Of a stretch of 64,000 nucleotides of DNA, positions 44,201-52,865 are shown piece by piece (positions within the stretch are counted from its first letter, which is position 1; the number at the start of each line of letters is the position of its first letter). The stretch is from Piscinibacter sp. HJYY11. GTDB taxonomy: Bacteria; Pseudomonadota; Gammaproteobacteria; Burkholderiales; Burkholderiaceae_C. Position numbers and translations under genes: made by a program. The notes under the pieces are model-generated. The model ran no database searches and was not told where the DNA came from. It saw only the letters and a program-made list of their open reading frames with translations. The stretch spans positions 1,674,001 through 1,738,000 of the forward strand of contig NZ_JAERQZ010000001.1 in assembly GCF_016735515.1 (NCBI RefSeq), in the 5' to 3' direction.

Positions 44201-44637
44201 GTCGACACCTCGTCATCGTGGCGGGCCCTGAGCTGCGCCAGCGCATTGGCCACCGCCGGCGCCACGCCTTCGCGCGCCAGCTCGGCCGCCGCCTCCGGCG
44301 CACCGTCGAGCACGATCACCACGCGCTCGAGGTGGCATTCGCCGGCCTCGTCGACCCGCACGTCGGCCACATGGGCCGCCACCGCACCGCGCACGGCCGA
44401 GAGCGCCACGCCGTGCGCCCGGTCGGGCGCCTGCGGGCGGCTCCAGCCCGAGACCTTGGCCGCCTCGTCGAGCACGGTCCGCAGCTTCGAGCCGGCCGGC
44501 AGCATCTCGCGCCGGTACTGCACCGGGTCGCGCCAGGCGGCGCGGGCCAGTTCATCGATGAAACATTCGCGGAAATAGACCGCGGCGTACGTCCCTTGTG
44601 GGGCAAGCTCGCGGGTGGTGCTCGTGGCGTTCATCAT
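44197..44637 (-). CDS. Stand-alone fragment related to molybdopterin-binding oxidoreductase (IorB-like C-terminal region)
   Basis: The 146-residue protein has a good ribosome-binding site (GGGAGATCCAC) before ATG 44637. Residues 20-110 read FIDELARAAWRDPVQYRREML, LRTVLDEAAKVSGWSRP, then HGVALSAVRGAVAAHVADV and VRVDEAGECHLERVVIVLD. These line up with the C-terminal half of isoquinoline 1-oxidoreductase/xanthine-dehydrogenase-type large subunits, but the domain ends early and the cofactor-binding residues are not obvious. It is either a repurposed small protein or a remnant of a large gene; the open frame and ribosome-binding site favour a retained protein. Confidence 0.6.
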   Translation of the reverse strand: MMNATSTTRELAPQGTYAAVYFRECFIDELARAAWRDPVQYRREMLPAGSKLRTVLDEAAKVSGWSRPQAPDRAHGVALSAVRGAVAAHVADVRVDEAGECHLERVVIVLDGAPEAAAELAREGVAPAVANALAQLRARHDDEVST

Positions 44638-44679
44638 GTGGATCTCCCGTGTCGATGGCCCTCATGCTGGACGGCGCGG

Positions 44680-44696
44680 TTTAAAAAGTTGTTAAT
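44680..44696. promoter_or_regulatory. Candidate PmrA/QseB-type box upstream of the two-component regulator
   Basis: Direct repeat TTTAAA-AAGTT-GTTAAT, that is two TTAA half-sites 11 bases apart, as in PmrA/QseB boxes. It lies 55 bases upstream of the response-regulator ATG and 43 bases from the divergent fragment gene, so it may control both. Confidence 0.5.
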
Positions 44697-44750
44697 GCCA
44701 CCCCAGGCACACTGCGGTCTCGCTTCAACAAGTATTCATATCTCCGCGTC

Positions 44751-45407
44751 ATGCAACTGCTGCTGGTCGAAGACGACGCCATGCTGGCCGAGGCCCTGGT
44801 CACCGGGCTCACCCGCGCCGGATACCGCGTGGACCACGCGCCCGACACCCCGGCCGCACGCCTGGCCCTGTCTGACCACGCCTACTCGGCGGTGCTGCTC
44901 GACCTGAACCTGCCCGGCGGCTCCGGCCTCACCGTGCTGCGCGGCGTGCGCGAGCGCTACGACACCACGCCGGTGATCATCCTCACCGCCCGCGACCAGC
45001 TCTCCGACCGCATCGCCGGCCTCGACGCCGGCGCCGACGACTACCTCGTCAAGCCCTTCCAGCCCGACGAGCTCGCCGCCCGCCTGCGCGCCGTGCTGCG
45101 CCGCGCCCAGGGCCGCGTGGCCCCGGTGCTGACAGCCCGCCACATCCGCCTCGACCCGGCCACCCGCAGCGTGACGCGCGACGACGAGCCGGTGAGCCTG
45201 AGCCTGCATGAATACCGCACGCTCCTGGCCATGATGGAGCGCCAGGGCCGCGTGGTCACCCGCCAGCAGCTCGAGGAAGCGGTCTACGGCGGCGAAAGCT
45301 CGATCGAAAGCAACACCGTCGCGGTCTACGTGCACCAGCTGCGCAAGAAGCTCGGCGACGACCTCATCGTCACCGTGCATGGCCACGGCTACAAGCTCAA
45401 CTCATGA
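44751..45407 (+). CDS. OmpR-family response regulator (QseB/PmrA-like)
   Basis: The 218-residue protein has a REC domain (MQLLLVEDDAMLAEAL, phospho-acceptor Asp51 in VLLDLNLPGGSGL, Lys in YLVKPFQPDEL) and an OmpR-type winged helix (VSLSLHEYRTLLAMMERQGRVV, SSIESNTVAVYVHQLRKKLG). The YRTL/NTVAVYVHQLRKKLG pattern fits the QseB/PmrA subgroup. The gene overlaps the kinase (ATGA). A candidate autoregulatory box precedes it. Confidence 0.93.
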   Translation: MQLLLVEDDAMLAEALVTGLTRAGYRVDHAPDTPAARLALSDHAYSAVLLDLNLPGGSGLTVLRGVRERYDTTPVIILTARDQLSDRIAGLDAGADDYLVKPFQPDELAARLRAVLRRAQGRVAPVLTARHIRLDPATRSVTRDDEPVSLSLHEYRTLLAMMERQGRVVTRQQLEEAVYGGESSIESNTVAVYVHQLRKKLGDDLIVTVHGHGYKLNS

Positions 45408-46861
45408 AGATCCTCAAAGCCAGCTCCATGCGCGTGCGCCTGCTCATCGGCCTGATGGTCGCAAGCCTCGGCTTCTGGGGTGCCTGGTTCGCGGTGCAGG
45501 CGATGTTGATGTCGAGCCAGCAGAACAACCGCTGGGATGCGTCGATGCAGGCCGTGGGCCAGCAGATCCTGATGTCGATGCCGGCGCTGCACCCGGGCGG
45601 CTCGAGCGAGCCCGCGTTCAAGCTGCCCTCGCAGGTGCATGTGCAGCCGCAGCTCCTGAGCTTCCAGGTGTGGGCACGCGACGGCCGATCGGTGCTGCGT
45701 TCGTCGAATTCACCGGTCGAGCCCTGGGCCCCGCTGAGCTTCGACCAGCCCGAGGCCTTCCATGGCGTGGAGGTGAAAGGCGTCGAGTGGCGCGTGTACA
45801 CCATCAACGACGCCAGCGGCCGCCTGCAGGTGCAGGTGGGCAAGTCGCAGCCGCAGCTCCTGAGCCTCATCAAGCTGTGGCTGGGCTACAGCATCGGCAC
45901 CATCCTGCTGCTGATGGCGCTGCTTGCGGGGGTGACGTGGGCCATCATCTGCTGGTCGGTCGCCCCGGTGCAGGCCGCACGCCAGGCCATCGAGGAGCGC
46001 GACCCGCTCGACCTCACGCCGCTCGAAGTGCACGACCTCCCCACCGAGGTGAAGCCGCTGGTGGAAGCCTTCAACGCCCAGCTGCTGCGGCTCGAATCGG
46101 CGCTCCAGGGCGAGCGGCGCTTCCTCGCCGATGCGGCGCACGAGCTGCGCACGCCGCTGGCCGCGCTGATGGCGCAGGCCCAGCTGGTGAAGTCGGCCAC
46201 CACGCTGGAAGAGAGCCATGCCTCGCTCGCCCCGCTCATCAGCGGCATCGAGCGCACCGCGCGCCTCACCGAGCAGCTGCTCGACCTGGCCCGGCTCGAT
46301 GCGATCGAGCACCCGGGCGGCCGCCCGCCGGTGCCGCTGCACGAGATCGTCTCGCTGGTGGTGCGCGACTACGACGCCACCGCGCAAACCGCCAACCAGC
46401 GCCTGCAGCTGCGCGCCGAGCCTTGCCACGCGCGCATCCACGTCGACTCCATCGGCGTGCTGCTGCGCAACCTGATCGACAACGCACTGCGCTACGCCGG
46501 CCCTGGGGCACGGGTGGAAGTGGTCTGCCGCGAGCAGGAGCTGCAGGACGGCCAGCGCAGCGTCGCGCTCAGCGTGCGGGATGACGGCCCGGGCGTGCCC
46601 AAGACCGAACACGGGCGCATCTTCGATCGCTTCTACCGGGTGCCCGGCACACCGGGCCGGGGGAGCGGCATCGGCCTGTCGCTGGTGGCACGCATCGCCA
46701 ACCTGCACCAGGCGTCGCTGGACGTGGGGTCCGGGCTGGAGGGACGAGGGTTCGGCATCACGCTGACCTTCGCCACGGCAACGGGCCGGGCCGCCACGCA
46801 CATCGACGTAGTGGCGGCCGACATGCCCGTGCCGCTGGCTCAGCCGACCGGCCAAGTCTGA
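45404..46861 (+). CDS. Sensor histidine kinase (QseC/PmrB-like)
   Basis: The 485-residue inner-membrane kinase has two helices (about 12-34 and 160-184) around a periplasmic sensor domain of about 125 residues. HisKA has His246 in DAAHELRTPLAALMAQ, and the HATPase motifs are LIDNALRYAG, DDGPGVP and GSGIGLSLVARI. It would phosphorylate the overlapping regulator. The stimulus is unknown; relatives sense catecholamines or iron, but nothing here shows that. Confidence 0.92.
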   Translation: MKILKASSMRVRLLIGLMVASLGFWGAWFAVQAMLMSSQQNNRWDASMQAVGQQILMSMPALHPGGSSEPAFKLPSQVHVQPQLLSFQVWARDGRSVLRSSNSPVEPWAPLSFDQPEAFHGVEVKGVEWRVYTINDASGRLQVQVGKSQPQLLSLIKLWLGYSIGTILLLMALLAGVTWAIICWSVAPVQAARQAIEERDPLDLTPLEVHDLPTEVKPLVEAFNAQLLRLESALQGERRFLADAAHELRTPLAALMAQAQLVKSATTLEESHASLAPLISGIERTARLTEQLLDLARLDAIEHPGGRPPVPLHEIVSLVVRDYDATAQTANQRLQLRAEPCHARIHVDSIGVLLRNLIDNALRYAGPGARVEVVCREQELQDGQRSVALSVRDDGPGVPKTEHGRIFDRFYRVPGTPGRGSGIGLSLVARIANLHQASLDVGSGLEGRGFGITLTFATATGRAATHIDVVAADMPVPLAQPTGQV

Positions 46862-46888
46862 GCGCCTCGGCCGTCGGCCGGGATGAGC

Positions 46889-47185
46889 TTACTTGCCCTC
46901 TTCGCGGGCCTTTTCCTGGCCGGTCTTCACGTCGACAGACGGTACCTTGATCGTTTCCTTTTCGGTGGTGATCTTGGGCACGGTGACCTCGGTCTCCTTC
47001 TGGGTGACCTTCACGTCGGGCGCCGTCACGTCGTACTTCGGAACGGTCACATTGCCGTCTTCCTTCTTCGCCACTTCGTATTTCGGCAGGGTCACGTCGC
47101 CTTCCTGGGTCTTCTGCACATCGCAGCCGGCGAGGCCGACAGAGGCAGCGGCCACAAGACCGGCCAACAAGGTGTTTGCGTTCAT
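46889..47185 (-). CDS. Small lipoprotein with PKY-type beta repeats
   Basis: The 98-residue protein has a lipoprotein signal (MNANTLLAGLVAAASVGLAGC, Cys21) and then imperfect repeats of about 15 residues: DVTLPKYEV, NVTVPKYDV, DVKVTQKETEVTVPK, KETIKVPSVDV. Each alternates Val/Thr with Lys/Glu, suggesting a short beta array on the periplasmic face. No family recognised. It is convergent with the kinase gene and lies downstream of the NIPSNAP gene, 120 bases apart. Confidence 0.8.
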   Translation of the reverse strand: MNANTLLAGLVAAASVGLAGCDVQKTQEGDVTLPKYEVAKKEDGNVTVPKYDVTAPDVKVTQKETEVTVPKITTEKETIKVPSVDVKTGQEKAREEGK

Positions 47186-47306
47186 GCGAGTCTCCTTACG
47201 AGCTAGGGTGATCGCATTCTGGGCACCACCGTGCGGGCATTCGATCAGAACCGACCAACTGTCCGTGTAGGCCTGCACCGCAAGCGGATGCCGGGCGGGC
47301 GCTTGC

Positions 47307-47615
47307 TCAGGCCTTGAAAACCGGGCGCATGAAGCTGCGCTCGTAGCTCAGGAAGCAGCGCGTGTCATTGGCGTACTGGAAGGCGGCTTGGCAGTCGGCG
47401 TCCTTGAACGACTTCTTGCGGTATTGCTCGTATTCGGCCAGCGAGGGGAAGGAGAACAGCGTCACCGCGATGTTGTTGGGCCCCTCCGAGGGCAGGAAGC
47501 AGCCGTGGTACGTGCCGCCGAACTTCTCGATCAGCGGGATCCAGAGCTTCGAGTAGTGCTCGAATTCCTTGAGCTTGTACGGGTCGAGGGTGTAGCGCAG
47601 GTAGCAGGTGATCAT
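47307..47615 (-). CDS. NIPSNAP family protein
   Basis: The 102-residue ferredoxin-like (dimeric alpha-beta barrel) protein: MITCYLRYTLDPYKLKEFEHY, GGTYHGCFLPSEGPNNIAVTLFSF, EYEQYRKKSFKDADC. These match the NIPSNAP family, whose bacterial roles are unknown. ATG 47615 follows TGGAGACT; MARATGDSM, eight codons longer, is less likely. Confidence 0.9.
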   Translation of the reverse strand: MITCYLRYTLDPYKLKEFEHYSKLWIPLIEKFGGTYHGCFLPSEGPNNIAVTLFSFPSLAEYEQYRKKSFKDADCQAAFQYANDTRCFLSYERSFMRPVFKA

Positions 47616-47748
47616 GGAGTCTCCAGTCGCGCGAGCCACGCGCGGGTTTACGATCTCGGCCCGGTGTCTGGACGGAGACGTTGACGTTGTACCTGACCAT
47701 TCAAGCTGAGACCGACAGAAAACGCGAAGCGATCAGGATTCCCTCGAC

Positions 47749-49506
47749 ATGAAAATGACAAGCTCTCAGCTCTATCTGCGCCTGCTCTCCTATGTAAAGC
47801 CGTATTGGCGCGTGTTCTCCGTGTCCGTGGTCTGCATGGCCGTCACCGCATCCACGGAAGCCATGCTCCCGGCACTTTTGAAGCCCATGCTGGATGGCAC
47901 ATTCGTCCACAAGAACGATGTCATCATCCGCTACACCCCTCTCATCATCCTGCTGATCTTCCTGGTTCGCGGGATCTCCTCATTTCTCGGCACCTATGCC
48001 ATCAGCTGGCTGGGAGACCGCTTGGTGATGGACCTGCGCAAGGAAATGTTCAGCAAGCTGCTCACGTTCCCCGCACGCTTCTACGACGACCACTCCACCG
48101 GCCATCTCATCTCGAGGATCTCCTACGATGTGATGCACGTCACTGCGGCAGCCACCAACGTCGTGACCGTGCTCGTCCGCGACACCATCGTCATCGTCGC
48201 CCTGCTGGCGTGGTTGTTCTACCTGAACTGGAAGCTCACACTGCTCAGCCTGATCATGTTTCCCATCATTGCCGTGATCATCGGGAAGCTGAACAAGCGC
48301 CTGCGGACCGCCAACCGGGATTCACAGCGCGCGATGGGGTCCATCACCCAGGTCATCGAGGAAAGCATCACCGGCCACAAGGTCGTCAAACTGTTCGGCG
48401 GCCAGCAATACGAAAGTGCGCGCTTTCACGAAAAGACCAACAAGGTGCGCCAGTCGAACATGAAGCAGGCCATCGCAGCGGCGGCGAACGTGCCGATCGT
48501 GCAGATGATTGCGGCAATCGCGCTGGCCATCATCGTCCATCTTGCGATCGTGCAGTCGAAAAACGACGAGACCTCGGTTGGTGGATTCCTCTCCTTTATC
48601 GCTGCCATGCTGATGCTGACCGCCCCGATCAAACGCATGACGGGGGTGAGCGAATTCCTGCAGCGAGGACTGGCCGCATCGGAAAGCATCTTCGAGTTTC
48701 TGGACACGCCCGGTGAAGTCGATGAAGGAAGACTCGCCCTCGGTCGTGCCAAGGGCGATCTGCGCTTTGAAAATGTCAGCCTGTCCTACCGGGAAGACGA
48801 CAAGCTTGCGCTGAACAACATCAATCTGACGGTGCCAGCTGGCCAGACCATCGCGCTTGTCGGCGCATCAGGCAGCGGGAAAAGCACGCTGGCCAACATG
48901 GTGTCGCGCTTCTACCAACCCTCGAGCGGACGTATCACCCTGGACGGCCACGATGTGGCAGACCTCACATTGGTCAGTCTTCGATCCAACATCGCCTTGG
49001 TGAGCCAGGATGTGGTCTTGTTCAACGACACCATTGCCGCCAACATCGCCTATGGTCAGATGCGCGAGGTCTCCGAAGCGGAAATCATCGCGGCCGCCAC
49101 CGCTGCGCACGCGATGGAGTTCATTCGCGAGTTGCCGGAAGGCCTGGATACTCCCGCGGGCGAGCGAGGGGTCAAGCTATCGGGCGGGCAGCGGCAACGC
49201 ATTGCCATTGCGCGAGCCATTCTGAAGAACGCCCCGATACTCATCCTGGATGAAGCGACATCGGCTCTGGACAGTGAATCGGAGCACCATGTTCAGGCAG
49301 CACTCGAGACGCTGATGCAGGGCCGGACCTCGTTGGTCATTGCGCACCGCTTGTCGACGATTGAAAAGGCCGACCGAATCGTTGTGCTTCAAAAAGGGGA
49401 GATCGTTGAATCCGGCACCCACCAAGAACTATTGTCAAAGGATGGCGCCTACGCGGCGCTGTACCGCAAGCAATTTGCCGTCGCAGAAGAGGTCGGATCG
49501 GATTGA
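47749..49506 (+). CDS. msbA: MsbA-like lipid/glycan ABC exporter
   Basis: The 585-residue half-transporter has a six-helix membrane domain (about 20-315) with the MsbA-like DRLVMDLRKEMFSKLLTFPARFYDD coupling region, then a nucleotide-binding domain: Walker A GASGSGKST (about 375), signature LSGGQRQRIAIARA, Walker B ILILDEATSALD and the switch His in AHRLST. MsbA flips lipid A-core across the inner membrane. Its place at the head of a glycan island could mean an LPS-core export role or a dedicated exporter paralogue. AGGATT lies upstream; the next gene starts about 60 bases after the stop. Confidence 0.85.
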   Translation: MKMTSSQLYLRLLSYVKPYWRVFSVSVVCMAVTASTEAMLPALLKPMLDGTFVHKNDVIIRYTPLIILLIFLVRGISSFLGTYAISWLGDRLVMDLRKEMFSKLLTFPARFYDDHSTGHLISRISYDVMHVTAAATNVVTVLVRDTIVIVALLAWLFYLNWKLTLLSLIMFPIIAVIIGKLNKRLRTANRDSQRAMGSITQVIEESITGHKVVKLFGGQQYESARFHEKTNKVRQSNMKQAIAAAANVPIVQMIAAIALAIIVHLAIVQSKNDETSVGGFLSFIAAMLMLTAPIKRMTGVSEFLQRGLAASESIFEFLDTPGEVDEGRLALGRAKGDLRFENVSLSYREDDKLALNNINLTVPAGQTIALVGASGSGKSTLANMVSRFYQPSSGRITLDGHDVADLTLVSLRSNIALVSQDVVLFNDTIAANIAYGQMREVSEAEIIAAATAAHAMEFIRELPEGLDTPAGERGVKLSGGQRQRIAIARAILKNAPILILDEATSALDSESEHHVQAALETLMQGRTSLVIAHRLSTIEKADRIVVLQKGEIVESGTHQELLSKDGAYAALYRKQFAVAEEVGSD

Positions 49507-49565
49507 CCGACTCCTTCACCGGTCCGCGCAATTTCGTTAACTCCGGCACCACCCGACCCACTGCC

Positions 49566-50237
49566 ATGATGAAAATATTCTCCAGAAAAGAGTCTCCAAC
49601 GCTGCCGTTCAAGAAGTCGTTTGACTGGAAATGGACCAGCATTCGGTTCAACAGGGTTGCACTCGTCAACCTGCTGTGCGCCACGAAGCTCGATGGAAAC
49701 TATCTGGAAATCGGCTGCCAAGGCAATCTCTGTTTTGATGCCGTCCCCATGATCAACAAGATCGGCGTCGACCCGGAATCAGGCGGAACGCACAAGGAAT
49801 ACAGCGACGATTTCTTCGCAAAGAACACGACGCAATTCGATGTCATCTTCATAGATGGTCTGCACGTGTACGAGCAAGTTCATCGGGACGTTGCCAATGC
49901 CATCAAATGCCTGAAGCCAGGCGGCTGGGTGGCCATCCATGACATGCTGCCCGACGATGCCATCAGCGAACATGTCCCGAACATTTCGAAGGGCGCGTGG
50001 TTCGGCGATGTGTGGAAGGTCGCCTTCGAACTGGCCGCCTCCCCCGGCATTGAGTTCAAGGTCGTGAAGATCGACGCTGGCATCGGACTTCTCAGAGTCG
50101 TCAATCCAGAAGCCGCCCTCAAGGACATGTCGGACCTGCTGCACGACAAGCGCTTCGAGTACCTCTATCACCACATCGGTCAGTTGCCGCTCGTTGAGTG
50201 GGATGAAGCCTATCGATGGATCCGGTCCTCGTCGTGA
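49566..50237 (+). CDS. Class I SAM-dependent methyltransferase (Methyltransf_24-like)
   Basis: The 223-residue protein starts at ATG 49566 (49569 also possible; a TTG at 49503 overlapping the msbA stop is unlikely). SAM motif GNYLEIGCQGNLCFDAVPM, acidic loop IGVDPESGGTH, motif II VIFIDGLHVYEQVHRDV and LKPGGWVAIHDMLPDD. The pattern FIDGLH...HRD is typical of small methyltransferases in surface-glycan clusters. Probably methylates a sugar residue; substrate unknown. Confidence 0.75.
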   Translation: MMKIFSRKESPTLPFKKSFDWKWTSIRFNRVALVNLLCATKLDGNYLEIGCQGNLCFDAVPMINKIGVDPESGGTHKEYSDDFFAKNTTQFDVIFIDGLHVYEQVHRDVANAIKCLKPGGWVAIHDMLPDDAISEHVPNISKGAWFGDVWKVAFELAASPGIEFKVVKIDAGIGLLRVVNPEAALKDMSDLLHDKRFEYLYHHIGQLPLVEWDEAYRWIRSSS

Positions 50238-50296
50238 ATTGACGCCGGAAGTTCAACTGCCCTGCCCACGTGCCCGCAACCCGACTGCCACACAAC

Positions 50297-50956
50297 ATGC
50301 TGAAGAAGATCAGGTCATCGCTCAGAGAATTGAATCGCGAGCGCAAGGAAAGAAGATTCATCCGCAATGAGCCCCAGCGATGGGCTGCACGTGGATACGC
50401 CGCACCCAGCCCTGCCGCCATCAAGCGAGCGGTGATCCTGCGCAACGGCATACCCCACGGCATTTGGGTGGAAACCGGCACATACAAGGGAGACACCGCC
50501 GCCCTCCTCGCGCAGAACTCTTCGAAGGTCTACACGATCGAGCCTGCCCAACAGCTCTTCGAAGACGCGAAAAAGCGCTTTGCCTCCACGCCCAACGTCG
50601 AGGTGATTCAAGGGATCTCGGAAGAGATATTCCCGCAGCTGATCCCCCGACTTTCAGGCGAAGTCAACTTCTGGCTGGACGGCCACTACTCAACCGGTGT
50701 CACCTTCCAAGGCCCCACCGACTGCCCTTTGGTAGAAGAGCTGGCCTGTATCGAAGCGAACTTGCGAAACTTCTCCAGGGTGGCGGTCCTGATCGATGAC
50801 ATCCGGTATTGCATCAACCCTGCATCCCATCAATTCAGTGGGTATCCCAAACTCGATGTGCTCGTGGACTGGGCCCGCAAGAACGGCCTCGAATGGCATA
50901 TCGAACATGACATGTTCATCGCCAGAACACCCTCCCCAATGAACATGCACACCTGA
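50297..50956 (+). CDS. Methyltransferase-like protein of the glycan island
   Basis: The 219-residue protein (ATG 50297; GTG 50270 is an alternative) has a basic N-terminus (LKKIRSSLRELNRERKERR) and a Rossmann methyltransferase core: GIWVETGTYKGDTAALLA, VYTIEPAQQLFEDA, EEIFPQLIPRLSGEVNFWLDGHYST, and RVAVLIDDIRYC. It resembles the class I methyltransferases common in LPS and capsule clusters. The N-terminal helix may bind the membrane or a glycosyltransferase. Confidence 0.7.
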   Translation: MLKKIRSSLRELNRERKERRFIRNEPQRWAARGYAAPSPAAIKRAVILRNGIPHGIWVETGTYKGDTAALLAQNSSKVYTIEPAQQLFEDAKKRFASTPNVEVIQGISEEIFPQLIPRLSGEVNFWLDGHYSTGVTFQGPTDCPLVEELACIEANLRNFSRVAVLIDDIRYCINPASHQFSGYPKLDVLVDWARKNGLEWHIEHDMFIARTPSPMNMHT

Positions 50957-50997
50957 CCGCCGGCGTCGGTTGCCCATCAGCTCACGAGCACATATTC

Positions 50998-51750
50998 ATG
51001 CATCGAACAAAATGCTCCATTGTCATCACCACATTCGACCGCCGGTTTGAAAGCCATTTTGTTCCGCTGTTGAACGACATCGTCCAGCACGCCGGACCTT
51101 TGGACTATGAAGTGATCGTGACAATCAATGGGCCGCACAGGTCGCCATTTGACCAACACTATCGAAAGCAGATCCTCTCGTTCATTGCCGGACACGACCA
51201 CGTCTATCCGACCATGTTTCCCAACTTCCAGGCGCTGGCAAAAATGTGGAACAGGGGAATCGTCACTGCTCAACATGACTCAGTGCTGGTGCTCAACGAC
51301 GATTTGCGCCTCGGGCCCAGATTCTTTGAGCTGCTCGACAAGGAACTGAACTCCCGCTCGAGGACGTTCAAGATCAACGGCAGCTTCTCCCATTTCGTCG
51401 CCTACAAGCCCGAACTCATCGAAGTCGGCTTCTTTGACGAGAGGCTTCTTGGCATTGGGGAGGAAGATGGCGATTTTGCTTGGCGCTACTCCAAGAAATA
51501 CCGCAAGGAGATTGAGTCCGTCGACCTTCCAGAGGTCGAAAACATTCAGTCAGACATTGCCGACCCAGGGTTCACCAAGGGAATAGGAAATTATTCAAGA
51601 TTCAATCGCGACTTCATACAAAACAAGAAGTACAAGAAAAGCCTGTTGGGCCACAAGAGCATGTTTGATCATCGGGTGTCCCAGCAATTGGAGGATCAGG
51701 TGCAGTACCCGTACGAGACCTTTTACCGAGAAAACATAAAGGATCTGTAG
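50998..51750 (+). CDS. GT-A type glycosyltransferase (GT2-like)
   Basis: The 250-residue protein begins KCSIVITTFDRRFESHFVPLL (nucleotide-sugar N-terminal strand), with FPNFQALAKMWNRGI and the DxD-like motif LVLNDDLRLGP, then GFFDERLLGIGEEDGDFAWRY, the acceptor-side ED motif. No membrane helix. It would add one sugar of an oligosaccharide. ATG 50998 is the only plausible start. Confidence 0.8.
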   Translation: MHRTKCSIVITTFDRRFESHFVPLLNDIVQHAGPLDYEVIVTINGPHRSPFDQHYRKQILSFIAGHDHVYPTMFPNFQALAKMWNRGIVTAQHDSVLVLNDDLRLGPRFFELLDKELNSRSRTFKINGSFSHFVAYKPELIEVGFFDERLLGIGEEDGDFAWRYSKKYRKEIESVDLPEVENIQSDIADPGFTKGIGNYSRFNRDFIQNKKYKKSLLGHKSMFDHRVSQQLEDQVQYPYETFYRENIKDL

Positions 51751-51757
51751 GCGCCCC

Positions 51758-52840
51758 ATGTCTCCACTGAGCTACCTCCTGAAGAAGCACTACTACCGCC
51801 ATCAAGACAAGCGCCAGGCTCAGGTCAGGCAGGTTGAAGAGGAGCAGTTTCGACAACAGTATTTCGCGATGTTTTCGCCGGCCGGGAAGACAAAGGTGTG
51901 CACCTATCAGACCGGATTCTCGAGGCACTACACGCGATTCTTCACCTCAAGCGACGCGCAGGAACATTCGTTTTTTCTCGTTGAAGACCCTGCGGAAGCC
52001 AGTGTCGTGGTCTTCATCAATACCATCGACGACTCCGTACTGCGCCCAGACCAGCGGGCCATCCTGTTCTTCCATGAACCGCTGGATTATGCGCACCTAT
52101 ATCAGTCAAAAATAAACGAAGCTCGTTGTGAAAAGTCCAACCTGGAAGTAGTGAGCCATCTCCCTTCGCCTTCGCTTTTCATCAAGAATCCAGAGGGGAT
52201 TGCTTTTCACCGCTCGATTCCATACGTCCACTTCCATCACATGGCCACGCCGGAGCAGTTGAAATCCATTGACGGTGGACCACGCACCCGACAAATCTGC
52301 TCCATGACGTCCGGGCTAAACGGCATCCCTGGCTATCAGAAGCGCGCACATTTCATCAAGCTGTTTTCAGAAGCCAACAAGGGCTTCGACCTGTTCGGGC
52401 GATTCAGCAAACAAGCCGCAGGAATCCGCGCGTATCGAGGCCCCAGCAAAATCAAATGGAAGACGATCTCCGAATATAAATACAACCTCGTGATAGAAAA
52501 CTCCCGCGACGACTTCTACATTTCCGAGAAGATATTTGATGCGCTGATTTGCGGCTGCATGCCGATCTATCATGGATCGGACAAGATCTTTGAAATTCTT
52601 CCGAAGGAGTGGTTCTATTACCTGCCCACACTGGAAGCGTCAGAAATCGATCGCTTGAATGCCTTTGTTGCGACAGACGCCTACAAGGTCGTAGCAGAGA
52701 ATCGCGCCTCGATCGCTCGATACATTCACGAGCACTTTTCGTTTTATGGCGCTCTGGAAAAGTTGCTGGCGCGTGAGCCCCTGGTGCTGCCCTCACCGGA
52801 AAGCATGCATCCAACACATCTGGGGGAAGCGAGGCGATAG
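51758..52840 (+). CDS. GT10-family (fucosyltransferase-type) glycosyltransferase
   Basis: The 360-residue protein has the GT10 C-terminal donor domain: YKYNLVIENSRDDFYISEKIFDALICGCMPIYHGS, with the N-x-E, E-K and G-C-P-Y residues that bind GDP-fucose in alpha-1,3-fucosyltransferases. GT10 enzymes make Lewis-type fucosylated antigens, some mimicking host blood groups. The donor and acceptor are inferred. The gene is AT-richer than the surrounding genome. Confidence 0.8.
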   Translation: MSPLSYLLKKHYYRHQDKRQAQVRQVEEEQFRQQYFAMFSPAGKTKVCTYQTGFSRHYTRFFTSSDAQEHSFFLVEDPAEASVVVFINTIDDSVLRPDQRAILFFHEPLDYAHLYQSKINEARCEKSNLEVVSHLPSPSLFIKNPEGIAFHRSIPYVHFHHMATPEQLKSIDGGPRTRQICSMTSGLNGIPGYQKRAHFIKLFSEANKGFDLFGRFSKQAAGIRAYRGPSKIKWKTISEYKYNLVIENSRDDFYISEKIFDALICGCMPIYHGSDKIFEILPKEWFYYLPTLEASEIDRLNAFVATDAYKVVAENRASIARYIHEHFSFYGALEKLLAREPLVLPSPESMHPTHLGEARR

Positions 52841-52865
52841 CCCGGCGCCACTGCGCCGCCGGCTA
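52838..52865. terminator. Stem-loop spanning the two convergent stop codons
   Basis: TAGCC-CGGCGC-CACT-GCGCCG-CC-GGCTA: paired with a two-base bulge. Both stop codons (TAG of the GT10 gene at 52838 and TAG of the opposite gene at 52865) are inside the stem. It probably ends both converging transcripts, though there is no T-tract. Confidence 0.5.
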
